A DNA stretch of 64,000 nt from Vibrio cyclitrophicus (GCF_024347435.1 NZ_AP025480.1:3162001-3226000); one strand, 5' to 3'. Positions 38,487 to 48,565 are shown, counted from the stretch's first letter. A program made the numbers and translations. Notes: generated by a model not told the origin, from the letters alone.

Positions 38487-38927
38487 TTACAGCTTTTTCG
38501 CCCAAGCTTGTGCCGCTTCGTCAATCAATTGATAGGCGTGTTCAAATGCTTCACGGCTTTGACGATACGGATCGGGAATGTCTTTCTGACCAATCCACTG
38601 ACCAAATAGCATGGTTTTACCACGCGCTTCCGGTGATATTTGAGTGAGCGCTTCTAAATGGCCCTTCTCCATCACCAATATCAAATCATACTGAGCACAA
38701 AGCTGCGGTGTGACTTGTTGAGATTGATGATTTTCAACATCAACACCATTTTCAGAGGCGATCAAAATCGCCGTTTCATCTGCTGGCTTACCGATTAAAC
38801 GACTTTTTTCGGCAGCAATACCCGCAGAGGCCACTTCTTTATTAGGAAGCAGCTTTTGAAGAACACGTTCTCCAGTCGGTGAGCGGCAGATATTACCCAC
38901 GCACACCACCAAAATTTTATTAAACAT
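38487..38927 (-). CDS. wzb: Wzb, low-molecular-weight protein tyrosine phosphatase
   Basis: Dephosphorylates Wzc. A 146-residue LMW-PTP with the P-loop VCVGNICRSPTGE (Cys-x5-Arg) at residues 9-16 and the catalytic Asp in DIPDPYRQ. Normal length. It lies between wza and wzc; cycling of Wzc phosphorylation is needed for high-molecular-weight polymer. Confidence 0.96.
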   Translation of the reverse strand: MFNKILVVCVGNICRSPTGERVLQKLLPNKEVASAGIAAEKSRLIGKPADETAILIASENGVDVENHQSQQVTPQLCAQYDLILVMEKGHLEALTQISPEARGKTMLFGQWIGQKDIPDPYRQSREAFEHAYQLIDEAAQAWAKKL

Positions 38928-39078
38928 AATTCACTTAATAACGTTAGTTTTTCATCAACCGAGCGTATTTATAAATCTGACGCGCTTATAAATGTAAAAA
39001 ATCAGGTTACACGCAACATGCAACCTGATTATCAATCAGGGCTTATACCAGTGATTGCAAAGTACTAGTCATGGCTTA

Positions 39079-40212
39079 TTACCAATTACGAACGCGCAAC
39101 ATGCCTTCGGTTAGGTCGTTGAAACCAGAAATGGTCGGTACAAGCTGACCAATCACACGGTTCCAGCGGCTGATTGGCGCGGCGGTGACATACACAATGT
39201 CGTAAGGTTTTAAATCAAACTCGGTGCCAATCACCAATGCAGAGGCATCTTCCATATTCAGTTGGTAGATATCGGCCATGCGTTCCGATTTATCATCCGA
39301 AGTGCGAATCACGAACACGCCTGTTGCATCTGCCGACAACTGGTTAATGCCGCCTACGTTGCTCAGTGCTTCCGTTAGGCTCATGCCGACACGGTCGATC
39401 TTCAACAGTTGTGGGTCATTCACTTCACCCATCACGAAGACTTTTTGATTATCGTTACGCGGTACGTGAACAATATCACCCGCTTGCAGTAAGCGGTTTT
39501 GCGTTAAGTCACCACGTTGCATCAAACCGTAAAGTGAAAGATTTTCTTCCACGCCATTACGCGTTAATGAAACATTACGCCAGTCGGCATCTTCAGACAA
39601 ACCACCAGAGCGATTCACGGCATCCAGTAATGTTAAAGGGATATTGGTAATCGCTTGCTGGCCAGGGTTTGAAACCTCGCCGGTAATGTAGGTTTTCTTA
39701 GATCGAAAAGCTGCAACGTTAACATCAACCTGAGGGCTTTCGATGTATTTCGCTAAGCGGTTTGAAATATCAGAACGCACTTCACGTACGGTTTTACCAG
39801 CGACTTCAACAGTACCAATGTACGGGTAGAAGATGGTGCCATCAGCATGAACCCAGTTACCTGCTTCTGCACTACTACGGTAAGAACCAGCAGGAATGGT
39901 CAATTCAGGGTGATCCCAGATAGTAATGTTTAGGATATCACCGACACCCACTTGGTATTCATACTTCGCGATATCAACATCGAGTTTTGGGTTTGCTTGT
40001 GAAACCGATAAAGAGTCACTTCGGTAGTTTGATACCGATTGAGCGGTCAATGGGTAAAGATTAACCACGTCTGAAATATCAGACTCTTGTTGTTCCTCTG
40101 AAGGCTGAATCACATTCTTATTGCCAGTCGTAAGGTGGGTTCCTGGAGTCGTACAGCCTGCAAGCAGTGCAGGAAGGAGCGCTATAAGGAGACGATTTTT
40201 ATTAATCTTCAT
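39079..40212 (-). CDS. wza: Wza, outer-membrane polysaccharide export lipoprotein
   Basis: Forms the octameric outer-membrane channel for the polymer. Lipoprotein signal [15 protein letters not shown] with the lipobox Cys, then the Poly_export and SLBB domains: [56 protein letters not shown] and [13 protein letters not shown]. The C-terminal segment [17 protein letters not shown] is the amphipathic helix that lines the pore. Of several nearby starts I chose MKINKNR at 40212, which gives a compact signal peptide; ATG 40227 is also possible. First gene behind the second ops site. Confidence 0.96.
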   Translation of the reverse strand: MKINKNRLLIALLPALLAGCTTPGTHLTTGNKNVIQPSEEQQESDISDVVNLYPLTAQSVSNYRSDSLSVSQANPKLDVDIAKYEYQVGVGDILNITIWDHPELTIPAGSYRSSAEAGNWVHADGTIFYPYIGTVEVAGKTVREVRSDISNRLAKYIESPQVDVNVAAFRSKKTYITGEVSNPGQQAITNIPLTLLDAVNRSGGLSEDADWRNVSLTRNGVEENLSLYGLMQRGDLTQNRLLQAGDIVHVPRNDNQKVFVMGEVNDPQLLKIDRVGMSLTEALSNVGGINQLSADATGVFVIRTSDDKSERMADIYQLNMEDASALVIGTEFDLKPYDIVYVTAAPISRWNRVIGQLVPTISGFNDLTEGMLRVRNW

Positions 40213-40365
40213 GTTAACCAAGTTCATAGAAACGGAATGTGTCGTGATATCCCGAAGGATACCCAAAGGAAGTTAAGCGAGTCATTTTATCAGCTACGCA
40301 ATATTTAATTGAGCCTAGGAGTGAAAGAGCTGTGATCTTGCTCCCATTTACGATTGGGAAGTGGG

Positions 40366-40376
40366 ACGCTACCGCC
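40366..40376 (-). promoter_or_regulatory. ops element upstream of wza
   Basis: Minus strand reads GGCGGTAGCGT in the context AAAGGGCGGTAGCGTCCC, an exact ops core, about 155 bases before the wza start. Same orientation as wza-wzb-wzc, so RfaH control of the export genes is likely. Confidence 0.9.
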
Positions 40377-40570
40377 CTTTGATATTCCGCGACATCACAC
40401 TGCGTAGTTAATGTGCCTCTATCTATTTGGAATTGAGATAGAAGTTTTTTTGTCGTAAACCGTGTCAAAGACCGTACTTCCACACGGTTATTTTATTGCG
40501 TAAGCATTATCCACAATCTGTGCTTATTATCAACCTAGTTGAATGCTTTCAAGGTGAAAGAGCTTAAGGG

Positions 40571-40692
40571 CTGATGCGAGAGCCTAGGAGCGGATGAGAG
40601 TAGCGAGATGCGAATAGACGAAAGCGAAGAGCTCTTCAAATCTCGTTAATCGCATCTGTCTTTATTTCGTACCTGCCTTTATCTCGCATCAG
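40571..40692. repeat. Nested inverted repeats downstream of yjbH
   Basis: Three nested pairs: CTGATGCGAGA with its complement at the two ends, AGATGCGA at 40606 with its complement at 40650, and a central 12-bp palindrome GAAGAGCTCTTC at 40626-40637. They could fold as one long imperfect hairpin between the yjbH stop and the wza leader and may end yjbEFGH transcription. The words resemble repeats near 48470 and 49725. Confidence 0.6.
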
Positions 40693-40718
40693 CCTCTGTT
40701 TCGTATCGGCCCCTAAAT

Positions 40719-43016
40719 CTACTTAACGCTACTTGGTCTTTGGAACCAAGGTGAGCGAGCATCAGTTTGATCGAACAAGTTGTATTGCTTATTCAACACT
40801 TGGCCGCCGTCACGCGTGATCGGTAACCAGGTAAAGCCTGCGCGGCTTGAGCTTGGTTTCACGGTAACAAGATCGAACGGAATTGATACATAGAAGCCTT
40901 TGGTATAGCTGCCTTCACCGTACTCTTCAGTTGTCATGTCGGTTAAGCTGACAAACGCACCGGCAATAACGCCACTCTTGAACTGCTTAGAGAAATCGAC
41001 ACGAGTCCCGATATCACCCGCCAGGAATTTACCGACACCCACTTTAAGCAAGGTATCGCTCAGGAAGTCCCATTGTGGGGTGTAGTAACCGGTGATAAAG
41101 CCCGTCGTGCCCTTATCAATCACTTTGTACGTTCGGCTGCTATCGTCTGGGTTGACTTGGATCTCTTGATCAAACGTGCCGAACCAACTTTCAGGATCGC
41201 GCTGGCTTATTGCTGTCATGTCTGCACCAATGGCCCAGTTTTGATTGAATGGTCGATACAGAATTTCGCCACCCACACCCGCAAACATGCTTTCAAGGTA
41301 GCCCCCGTAAGCTTGGGTGTAGACACCGCTACCGTAGTCTTCAAACCAAGTCAGTTGTAAGCGATCTAAGCGAACCGAATCGTCAACGTAAGAGCGGAAC
41401 AAGGTTCTTACTCTTGGCGTTTGGTCAGTGCCGTCTGATGGGACGGTATAATTAAACTTGTCGTAGTTATCGACTAAGTTAACGTACAGAGAACCTGACA
41501 GTTCAACATTGTTTAACGCCCAGAACGAAGCATTGGTGTATAAACCCAAGCTGTATAAATAGAAGTTTTCAGCAGAACCGAACGATTGAGCGAGGTTTGG
41601 TGAAATCGATACATCGAATCGCTCACGCCCATCATGATAGACAACGGACTTCTGGCGTTCTAATTCGTGAGTGTGTGAAGCATCACGGGTTTGAGCGTTA
41701 AGATAATGGTTGTTCGCCGCCGCCTTGAACGCTTGGGCATTGACCGTTGTCTCGGTCAGTTCCAACGATTTATCGTTCTCAATGATTTTGTAAGTATCAA
41801 TGTAACTTGGCACCGCATTCGCAATCACAGTCACACCGCGTTCAACGGCGATATCTCTGTCTCGGTATTTAACCTGAGTGCCCTTGACCACAATGCTGTT
41901 ATCATCGACCGAAATTTGCGCTTGTTCATAGCCTGCTATCGTTTCAAGTTGGCTTGCAAGGGCCGCCATATCAATGTCATCAACCGTCTCTACACCACTC
42001 GGGCGCAACTCTGCTGTTTCGGTATCTCGCCACACGGAATACATTTCATTGAAATTAGTAGAGAGATCAAAACCAAGGGTTAGCGTATCACCTCGCTCGT
42101 AGCTGACTTTAGCCGAACCCCAATCGGTGAAACGGTACACCGCACCCACATTCCATGGCGTGTGTTGTGTCATGTCGACACCACCACGTACTACTGGGAA
42201 GTCTTGAGAGTAATCATTACCATCGTATTCAAGCTTCAAGGTTAACGGCTTGTAAGGGGTTTGGTATTCAAAGCCACCATAGATTGCCGCATCGCCTTTA
42301 AACCAACGTTCAAAATCGACACTGCCGCCATTGCCTTTATAATCTGATGGGCGTTCACAATACTTGTCACTGGCTTTACACAATGGGTTGGTGAAGTTGC
42401 CACTGGTGCCCATGTATCCCCAAGCCATGCCCAAGGTAAAATCAACAGGGCCAAAGCGTTTGGTCGCCGCAACAAACTCGCCATCAAATAAACCGGTACC
42501 ACCAAAGTCACGCACACCGACCGACACTTCCGGTAAGTAATACCCTTCTTCGATTAAGCGTACTTTAAAGTCGATGCCTTTATCGGTGTGCTTAGTACAA
42601 CCACTGAATGAGTTTTGAGAGCAGTCTTGATTGCCACTACCGCTATAATAAAGATCTTGAGTTTGTGTATAGCGAATGGTGGTTTCAAGCCAAGGCATCA
42701 CCTGCAGGCTCACGTTATAAAAATGGTATTCATTGTTAAACGAAGCACTAAAGTTGAACTCACCTTCTGGAGCCATGCGCGCGGTAGGCATTTGCATTAA
42801 GCCGACACCGCCAAAGTTCATTTGCGATGTTCGGTATTCTGTGTCGTCGAATGATGATTTATCAGCTCTGATTGACGAGGAATCAATGGCTGTTTCTGCA
42901 CGAACCGGGTCAGCAAAAACCGTCTCTGCAAAAACAGAAGCGCTGTTGGCCATTAACAAGGCGCAGGTAACCGATGTGCACACTGCCGATAGAGGGAATG
43001 ATTTCTGTTTCAGCAT
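40719..43016 (-). CDS. yjbH: YjbH/GfcD-type outer-membrane polysaccharide protein (WbfB)
   Basis: A 765-residue exported protein with signal peptide SAVCTSVTCALLMANSASVF. The rest is rich in alternating, aromatic strand-like segments (FNFSASFNNEYHFYNVSLQV, PFKSGVIAGAFVSL-like ends), consistent with two beta-barrel domains of the YjbH/GfcD family in the outer membrane. It takes part in exopolysaccharide secretion with its partners. The ATG overlaps the yjbG stop by one base. Matches the wbfB position in Vibrio polysaccharide loci. Confidence 0.9.
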   Translation of the reverse strand: MLKQKSFPLSAVCTSVTCALLMANSASVFAETVFADPVRAETAIDSSSIRADKSSFDDTEYRTSQMNFGGVGLMQMPTARMAPEGEFNFSASFNNEYHFYNVSLQVMPWLETTIRYTQTQDLYYSGSGNQDCSQNSFSGCTKHTDKGIDFKVRLIEEGYYLPEVSVGVRDFGGTGLFDGEFVAATKRFGPVDFTLGMAWGYMGTSGNFTNPLCKASDKYCERPSDYKGNGGSVDFERWFKGDAAIYGGFEYQTPYKPLTLKLEYDGNDYSQDFPVVRGGVDMTQHTPWNVGAVYRFTDWGSAKVSYERGDTLTLGFDLSTNFNEMYSVWRDTETAELRPSGVETVDDIDMAALASQLETIAGYEQAQISVDDNSIVVKGTQVKYRDRDIAVERGVTVIANAVPSYIDTYKIIENDKSLELTETTVNAQAFKAAANNHYLNAQTRDASHTHELERQKSVVYHDGRERFDVSISPNLAQSFGSAENFYLYSLGLYTNASFWALNNVELSGSLYVNLVDNYDKFNYTVPSDGTDQTPRVRTLFRSYVDDSVRLDRLQLTWFEDYGSGVYTQAYGGYLESMFAGVGGEILYRPFNQNWAIGADMTAISQRDPESWFGTFDQEIQVNPDDSSRTYKVIDKGTTGFITGYYTPQWDFLSDTLLKVGVGKFLAGDIGTRVDFSKQFKSGVIAGAFVSLTDMTTEEYGEGSYTKGFYVSIPFDLVTVKPSSSRAGFTWLPITRDGGQVLNKQYNLFDQTDARSPWFQRPSSVK

Positions 43017-43912
43017 TACAGGCCAACCTTATGACGTAGCAAATCGACAATATTTTGGTTCAACGTTGAATATTCCGATGGCAGAGAGTAGAACGCCATA
43101 AATACGGTAGCACCTGGCGCTAAGTACACCGGCTGTTCGTTCCAGTACGCATATTGAATGGTTTGCACCACGCCATCTGGCTGAACAACATACGCCACAC
43201 TTTTGTCTGCAGATTCACCAATAAAGCCGTTCGGTAATGCATCGAGATAATCATTCAACGTGCCATGCTCAATCAGATTGACTGTGACCGACTCTTTCAT
43301 TGCACCCATCAACTGAATTGACGTTGGTCGTTGTGGTAAGTACAGAGAAAAGGCTTGAGTTTGACTGTCTGACGGCTTGTTAGCATGAGAACTTGAAACA
43401 AGCAGTGGATTCTTATCTGATTGAGAGATAACGGCATTACGGTCTAAATCAATAAACACTCGATTGAGATATTGGAAAGAGGCTAATTGTTGGCGCACTA
43501 AGTTTGCTTCTGGCTCTTCTACTGCGAAAGCTTCAAGCTGGTTCAGTACATTGCGCTTTTTGGCTTCGATAGATTCATTAGCTTGGTTAGCTTCTTTAAA
43601 TCCAGTAACTGCAGTCGCTTCAGTATTGGTTATATCAAACAGTTGAGCCGAAAGTGGGAAGTAGCCAATAGTACCGTAAGCGCTAGAGCTCGCATTCGCG
43701 TTTGCGTCGTCTAATACACGAAGCAGTCGAACGTTGGTTTGATACTCAAGCGTCACACCTTGAAGAGGAAGCTCGATGGTTGTTTTAACTGAAGAAGCGC
43801 TATTAGTTTTATCAATAGATGCAGCAGAAGCAGAGCTCAAAACAAACAGAGCGCTCAGCATCAGCAACCGACGCCCCGTCATTTTTGATGTATGACTCAT
43901 ATAATTGATCAT
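43016..43912 (-). CDS. yjbG: YjbG/GfcC-type capsule biosynthesis protein (WbfC)
   Basis: A 298-residue periplasmic protein with a signal peptide (RRLLMLSALFVLSSASA). GfcC-family features: TIGYFPLSAQLFDI and RPTSIQLMGAMKESVTVNLI followed by a ubiquitin-like beta-grasp segment, and YVVQPDGVVQTIQYAYWNEQ near the end. GfcC resembles the SLBB domains of Wza and is thought to assist export without being the channel. It is coupled to yjbH and 21 bases after yjbF. Confidence 0.88.
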   Translation of the reverse strand: MINYMSHTSKMTGRRLLMLSALFVLSSASAASIDKTNSASSVKTTIELPLQGVTLEYQTNVRLLRVLDDANANASSSAYGTIGYFPLSAQLFDITNTEATAVTGFKEANQANESIEAKKRNVLNQLEAFAVEEPEANLVRQQLASFQYLNRVFIDLDRNAVISQSDKNPLLVSSSHANKPSDSQTQAFSLYLPQRPTSIQLMGAMKESVTVNLIEHGTLNDYLDALPNGFIGESADKSVAYVVQPDGVVQTIQYAYWNEQPVYLAPGATVFMAFYSLPSEYSTLNQNIVDLLRHKVGL

Positions 43913-43933
43913 TTTAGTTCACTACCCTGTTCG

Positions 43934-44638
43934 TTAGTTGCTTTGATAATGCTTAAGGACGGTTAACTCAAGCCTTGTCATATCAGGGCCTAAATACTGT
44001 ATGGTTTTTACTACTTTACCTTTGCTGTCGACCCAATATTCGTTGGTGATATCTTGTTCTAACATTGGGAATTGAATTTTTTCTTGGAACTTCTTGGTAT
44101 CGATAGACGCTAACGGAGTTTCAACCGTTTCATTTCCCGCATACGTTCGGGTGATGTTCGCTTTATAGCCGAATCGATAGTTAGGCTGCCAGTCGTAAAC
44201 CGCTTGCCATTTTTGAGCTCCGGGGTTGGCAGACACATCAAACACAGCAGAAGAATCGGCTGACGAGTTGTTTTCAGACGAGAACGTATCTAACGGTTGG
44301 AATGCCAAACCAGAAAGGTTTTCGTAAGGAAGCCATAGTGTTTGTACGATACGTCCATTTTCAGTGACGATCATCGCTTTGTCAGAAGACATCCATTTTA
44401 ACTGCTCTGCGCCCGTTTGCGAGTTTTCACCGACGTACGCTAAGACCATGAAGATTTTACCTTGGTCATTCACTTCTGCATAAATGCTCGAATAAGGTAA
44501 GTTTTGAATGTATTCCTTCGACAACTCAACATCAGAGCTTCCAAAAAAGGCTTCATCAAAAGTGGAATTGACGTCTTGAAACTGCTGAGAACAACCAGCA
44601 AGAAAAAGACCAAGGGATATGATTAGAGGTTTAAGCAT
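43934..44638 (-). CDS. yjbF: YjbF/GfcB-type lipoprotein (WbfD)
   Basis: A 234-residue lipoprotein with signal LIISLGLFLAGCSQQFQD (lipobox LAGC). The family block QNLPYSSIYAEVNDQGKIFM with LAYVGEN and LKWMSSDKAMIVTENGRIV is present. Probably outer-membrane anchored, acting with yjbE, G and H in polysaccharide secretion. It starts about 130 bases after the small yjbE gene, so the two may share a transcript with a hairpin or leader between. Confidence 0.9.
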   Translation of the reverse strand: MLKPLIISLGLFLAGCSQQFQDVNSTFDEAFFGSSDVELSKEYIQNLPYSSIYAEVNDQGKIFMVLAYVGENSQTGAEQLKWMSSDKAMIVTENGRIVQTLWLPYENLSGLAFQPLDTFSSENNSSADSSAVFDVSANPGAQKWQAVYDWQPNYRFGYKANITRTYAGNETVETPLASIDTKKFQEKIQFPMLEQDITNEYWVDSKGKVVKTIQYLGPDMTRLELTVLKHYQSN

Positions 44639-44768
44639 GACGAATTCTGCTTCCTAGCAATTTGGTTGCTGATATCCAATATGAAAATCTGATATAAAAA
44701 AACCACTTTATGCTTTCACATAAAATGGTTTTAAACATACGTTAACTAAAACACGCACTAACCAAAAA

Positions 44769-45014
44769 TTAGTTAGTTGTTGTTGTAGTCGTTGCACCGC
44801 TTTCGTTAGAAGCTACGGCTACCGCTGCCGCTGCTGCGACTGCTGCAGTCGTTACTGCTACTGTTGTTGCTGTGCCTGCTGCTACTGCTGATGCACCAGC
44901 GCCAGCTGCTGCGCCAGAACCTGCACCCGCACCCGCACCCGCAGTTTCTGTTACAGCAAAAGCACCGCCAGAGAAGCTAACAGCTAGTGCTGCTACTAAA
45001 GCCATTTTTTTCAT
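44769..45014 (-). CDS. yjbE: YjbE/GfcA-like small exported Ala/Gly/Thr-rich protein
   Basis: An 81-residue exported protein: signal MKKMALVAALAVSFSGGAFA, then a mature part made almost only of Ala, Gly, Val, Thr and Ser (TAGAGAGAGSGAAAGAGASA) ending in Thr repeats (SGATTTTTTN). The composition and place at the head of yjbFGH match GfcA/YjbE, whose molecular role is not known. ATG 45014 is preferred, with GGGA upstream; a further ATG at 45026 adds four residues. The 16-bp palindrome ATATAAACGTTTATAT lies just upstream. Confidence 0.8.
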   Translation of the reverse strand: MKKMALVAALAVSFSGGAFAVTETAGAGAGAGSGAAAGAGASAVAAGTATTVAVTTAAVAAAAAVAVASNESGATTTTTTN

Positions 45015-45028
45015 AATGATTCCCATGT

Positions 45029-45044
45029 ATATAAACGTTTATAT
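45029..45044. promoter_or_regulatory. 16-bp AT-rich palindrome upstream of yjbE
   Basis: ATATAAACGTTTATAT, a perfect palindrome 15 bases before the yjbE start codon. It could be an operator for a dimeric regulator or part of the leader. No specific regulator can be named. Another short inverted pair (CTGATTG with CAATCAG) lies at about 45068-45092. Confidence 0.45.
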
Positions 45045-45264
45045 GCTGAGGTTAATAATGCCCTCAACTGATTGCTCAGCTTAAACAATCAGCTAATGAT
45101 ATTAGTTAATAAGCGTGTTCAAGTAAATGCATAATTTGTAAACTGAAACCATTTTGTCTCTCGCCTGTATTTATAACCCTATGCCTACTCTGTATTCTCC
45201 TTACCTTTCTCGCTATACTCCTGACCTAGAGTTTTTCGCCCAATAACGAATAAGAGTTCAAGAT

Positions 45265-45699
45265 ATGCAAGAGTTAGTTCCATTTGTTCAAGAGAATATG
45301 ATTTTAGCCATCGTATGGATCGGCTTGGTTGTTGCCATCATTGCGAACGTTATCAAGACATCAAACGCAGCTTATAAAGAGATCACTGCAGCGCAAACCA
45401 CACACATGATTAACCGTGAAAACGGTGTTGTGGTTGATATTCGTACTAAGGATGAGTTCAAGAAAGGCCATATTACTGACGCAGTTCACATTTTACCGTC
45501 AGATATCAAAGCAAATAACTTTGGTAGCCTTGAAAGTCACAAAGCAGACCCAATCATCGTAGTATGCAAGACGGGTCAAACCGCTCAAGAAAGCGCGAAC
45601 TTGCTGGTTAAAGCAGGTTTCGAAAACGTAAGCGTGCTGAAAAGCGGCTTAGTGGCTTGGAGCGAAGCTAACCTTCCTTTAGTTAAAGGTAAGAAATAG
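45265..45699 (+). CDS. Membrane-anchored rhodanese-like protein (YibN type)
   Basis: A 144-residue protein with one N-terminal membrane helix (MILAIVWIGLVVAIIANVI) and a rhodanese domain facing the cytoplasm: GVVVDIRTKDEFKKGHITDA and the active-site loop VVCKTGQTAQESANLL with the catalytic Cys. As in many gamma-proteobacteria it precedes secB and gpsA. It may carry out sulfur transfer; its physiological acceptor is not known from sequence. Confidence 0.9.
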   Translation: MQELVPFVQENMILAIVWIGLVVAIIANVIKTSNAAYKEITAAQTTHMINRENGVVVDIRTKDEFKKGHITDAVHILPSDIKANNFGSLESHKADPIIVVCKTGQTAQESANLLVKAGFENVSVLKSGLVAWSEANLPLVKGKK

Positions 45700-45804
45700 G
45701 TTAAAGGTAAAAAATAAGCTGACCGAGTAAAACGATATTACTTTAGGGCTTTGTTCGACTGATATGATGGACAGAGCCTAATTATAAATTTTAAGGACAA
45801 GAAA

Positions 45805-46272
45805 ATGGCTGAAGCAGCACAACAAGACGCACAACAGAACTTCGCAATCCAACGTATTTTCCTAAAAGACGTCTCTTTCGAAGCGCCAAACTCTCCAGAT
45901 ATGTTTCAAAAAGAGTGGAACCCAGATGTAAAACTGGACCTAGACACTCAAAGCCGTGAGCTTGGCGAAGGTGTTTACGAAGTTATCCTACGTCTAACTG
46001 TTACTGTTAAGAATGCAGAAGACACAGCGTTCCTTTGTGAAGTTCAACAAGGCGGTATTTTCTCTGCAAGCGAAATGGAAGCTGGCCAACTGGCACATTG
46101 CCTAGGTGCATTCTGCCCGAACATCCTGTTCCCATACGCGCGTGAAACAATTTCTAGCCTAGTGGTTAAAGGTACGTTCCCACAACTGAACCTAGCTCCA
46201 GTAAACTTTGATGCTTTGTTCATGAACTACCTACAAAACCAAGCTCAACAAGCTGAAGGCGAACAAGCTTAA
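45805..46272 (+). CDS. secB: SecB export chaperone
   Basis: A 155-residue cytoplasmic tetrameric chaperone that keeps preproteins unfolded and hands them to SecA. Family blocks: [47 protein letters not shown] and [20 protein letters not shown] [20 protein letters not shown], with the C-terminal Gln/Glu tail. Same length as E. coli SecB. Good ribosome site (AAGGA) upstream; a terminator follows at 46407. Confidence 0.97.
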   Translation: MAEAAQQDAQQNFAIQRIFLKDVSFEAPNSPDMFQKEWNPDVKLDLDTQSRELGEGVYEVILRLTVTVKNAEDTAFLCEVQQGGIFSASEMEAGQLAHCLGAFCPNILFPYARETISSLVVKGTFPQLNLAPVNFDALFMNYLQNQAQQAEGEQA

Positions 46273-46406
46273 GTCTCAATGTAGTCTTAACGCTTAGCGA
46301 ATAAATGACCAATAAATAACTAATAAACGAACGGCCAACAAACGGCTATTTTTATTAGAAGATTGCCTTTTATTCGATAGCTAGTTTTTGTGAAATAATT
46401 AGTTTT

Positions 46407-46442
46407 AAATGCACATCGCAGCTTCTGCGATGTGCATTTTTT
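46407..46442 (+). terminator. Rho-independent terminator after secB
   Basis: A perfect 15-bp stem (AAATGCACATCGCAG with its complement, loop CTT) followed by a run of six T. It ends the rhodanese-secB unit and lies about 90 bases before gpsA, which has its own ribosome site. Confidence 0.93.
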
Positions 46443-46534
46443 ATTTACACTGTACTTTGGTAGAGCGCTTTTTCTTCTTAGTAAAGGGTTTCTCCAAAAC
46501 TCTTCGATTTCCCTCATTATTTTTAGGTGGAAGC

Positions 46535-47599
46535 ATGACAGACACAACTCGCCCGACTAACACGCCAGATGCTTGCGGTAAAGGCAGCGCTTACGGTAAA
46601 GACATCGCCATGACAGTGATAGGCGCCGGTTCTTACGGAACCTCTTTAGCGATATCTCTAGCGCGTAACGGTGCCAATGTTGTTCTTTGGGGACACGACC
46701 CTGTTCATATGGCTCGTCTTGAATCTGAGCGTGCTAATAATGAGTTCCTGCCAAATATCGACTTTCCAGAAAGCCTAATCATCGAATCCGATCTTGAGAA
46801 AGCAGTAACAGCAAGTCGTGACCTTCTCGTTGTTGTGCCTAGCCACGTGTTTGGCATTGTTCTAAACAGCCTAAAACCTTACTTAGGTACGGATTCTCGC
46901 ATCTGTTGGGCGACCAAAGGCCTAGAGCCAGAAACAGGCCGCTTACTTAAAGATGTCGCGCACGATGTGCTGGGTGCTGGGTACTCGCTAGCGGTTCTAT
47001 CAGGGCCTACTTTTGCCAAAGAGTTAGCGATGGGCATGCCAACGGCTATCTCTGTCGCGTCACCAGATGAAGTATTCTTAGAAGAGCTGCAAGAGAAGAT
47101 CCACTGCGGTAAAACATTCCGCGTATACGCAAACTCAGATTTCATCGGCATGCAACTTGGCGGCGCGGTGAAAAATGTTATCGCAATTGGCGCAGGCATG
47201 TCGGATGGTATTGGTTTTGGTGCCAATGCTCGTACAGCCCTTATCACGCGTGGGTTAGCTGAGATGAGTCGCTTAGGCGCTGCACTGGGTGCACAACCCG
47301 AAACCTTTATGGGTATGGCCGGGCTGGGCGATCTAGTACTAACCTGTACTGATAACCAATCACGTAACCGTCGTTTTGGATTGGCTTTAGGTTCAGGTAA
47401 AGACGTCGATACGGCACAACAAGAGATCGGCCAAGTGGTCGAAGGCTATCGCAACACGAAAGAAGTTTGGTTACTATCCGAACGTATGGGCGTTGAGATG
47501 CCAATTGTTGAACAAATCTATCAAGTGCTGTATCAAGGGAAAGATGCCCACTTAGCGGCACAAGATCTGCTTGCTCGAGACAAGAAGTCAGAGCGATAA
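46535..47599 (+). CDS. gpsA: NAD(P)-dependent glycerol-3-phosphate dehydrogenase
   Basis: Reduces dihydroxyacetone phosphate to glycerol-3-phosphate for phospholipid synthesis. A 354-residue cytoplasmic enzyme: [20 protein letters not shown] (dinucleotide fold), [53 protein letters not shown] with the catalytic Lys, and [20 protein letters not shown] 46535 after AGGTGG is used; the frame extends upstream through the terminator hairpin and is not coding there. Confidence 0.97.
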   Translation: MTDTTRPTNTPDACGKGSAYGKDIAMTVIGAGSYGTSLAISLARNGANVVLWGHDPVHMARLESERANNEFLPNIDFPESLIIESDLEKAVTASRDLLVVVPSHVFGIVLNSLKPYLGTDSRICWATKGLEPETGRLLKDVAHDVLGAGYSLAVLSGPTFAKELAMGMPTAISVASPDEVFLEELQEKIHCGKTFRVYANSDFIGMQLGGAVKNVIAIGAGMSDGIGFGANARTALITRGLAEMSRLGAALGAQPETFMGMAGLGDLVLTCTDNQSRNRRFGLALGSGKDVDTAQQEIGQVVEGYRNTKEVWLLSERMGVEMPIVEQIYQVLYQGKDAHLAAQDLLARDKKSER

Positions 47600-47646
47600 C
47601 ATCGCTTATTAAGTCGTGGAATGAAATAGATAAAATGGATGGAAAA

Positions 47647-48468
47647 ATGCAACACTGTGAACAGCAAAAGGTTTGGCAATGCATTGTGAAGGAAGCTCGA
47701 CAGCAGTCAGAGCAAGAACCTATGCTTGCGAGTTTTTACCATGCCACCATTATCAACCACGAAAGCTTAGGCGCTGCGCTAAGTTACATCCTAGCAAACA
47801 AATTAAAGACGGCTTCAATGCCCGCAATGGCGGTGCGTGAGGTGGTTGAACAAGCATTTAAGCAAGATCAATCGATTATTGATGCGGCTGCTTGTGATAT
47901 CTGCGCGACGGTAAATCGAGATCCTGCGGTCGAGATGTACTCGATGCCTCTGCTTTATCTGAAAGGCTACCACGCTTTGCAAGGTTACCGAGTGGCTAAC
48001 TGGCTATGGAAGCAAGGGCGTATCGCACTTGCTACTTACCTACAGAACCAAATTTCGGTTGCTTGCCAAGTGGATATTCACCCAGCCGCTCGTATCGGTA
48101 AAGCGATCATGCTCGACCACGCCACCGGTATCGTGATTGGTGAAACTGCTGTCGTCGAAAATGATGTATCGATCCTTCAAGACGTGACTTTAGGTGGTAC
48201 GGGTAAAGAAGGTGGCGATCGTCACCCTAAAATCCGAGAAGGTGTAATGATCGGTGCCGGCGCTAAAATACTTGGCAATATTGAAGTGGGTGAAGGCGCG
48301 AAAATTGGTTCTTGCTCTGTGGTTCTTCAAGCCGTTCCGCCTCATACGACTGTCGCTGGTGTTCCTGCAAAAATTGTTGGAAAGCCGAAAACTGACAAGC
48401 CATCTTTAGACATGGATCAGGGGTTTAACGGTCGCTCTCAGAACTTCATCCATGGTGATGGGATTTAA
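47647..48468 (+). CDS. cysE: Serine O-acetyltransferase
   Basis: First committed step of cysteine synthesis. 273 residues: helical N-terminal domain (EPMLASFYHATIINHESLGA) and a left-handed beta helix with MLDHATGIVIGETAVVENDV and GGTGKEGGDRHPKIREGVMI. The C-terminus ends GDGI; the final Ile is the anchor that inserts into the CysK active site in the cysteine synthase complex. MQHCEQQ at 47647, with GGATGGA upstream, aligns better than the start four codons earlier. Follows gpsA by about 45 bases. Confidence 0.96.
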   Translation: MQHCEQQKVWQCIVKEARQQSEQEPMLASFYHATIINHESLGAALSYILANKLKTASMPAMAVREVVEQAFKQDQSIIDAAACDICATVNRDPAVEMYSMPLLYLKGYHALQGYRVANWLWKQGRIALATYLQNQISVACQVDIHPAARIGKAIMLDHATGIVIGETAVVENDVSILQDVTLGGTGKEGGDRHPKIREGVMIGAGAKILGNIEVGEGAKIGSCSVVLQAVPPHTTVAGVPAKIVGKPKTDKPSLDMDQGFNGRSQNFIHGDGI

Positions 48469-48565
48469 GAGCAGATTCGGGATCCGACGAATAGCCGATA
48501 GCCGAGATGCGAAAAGACTGACAGCAAAAGACTCGCAGCAGATGCTGATTATTAATAAGAGCAAA

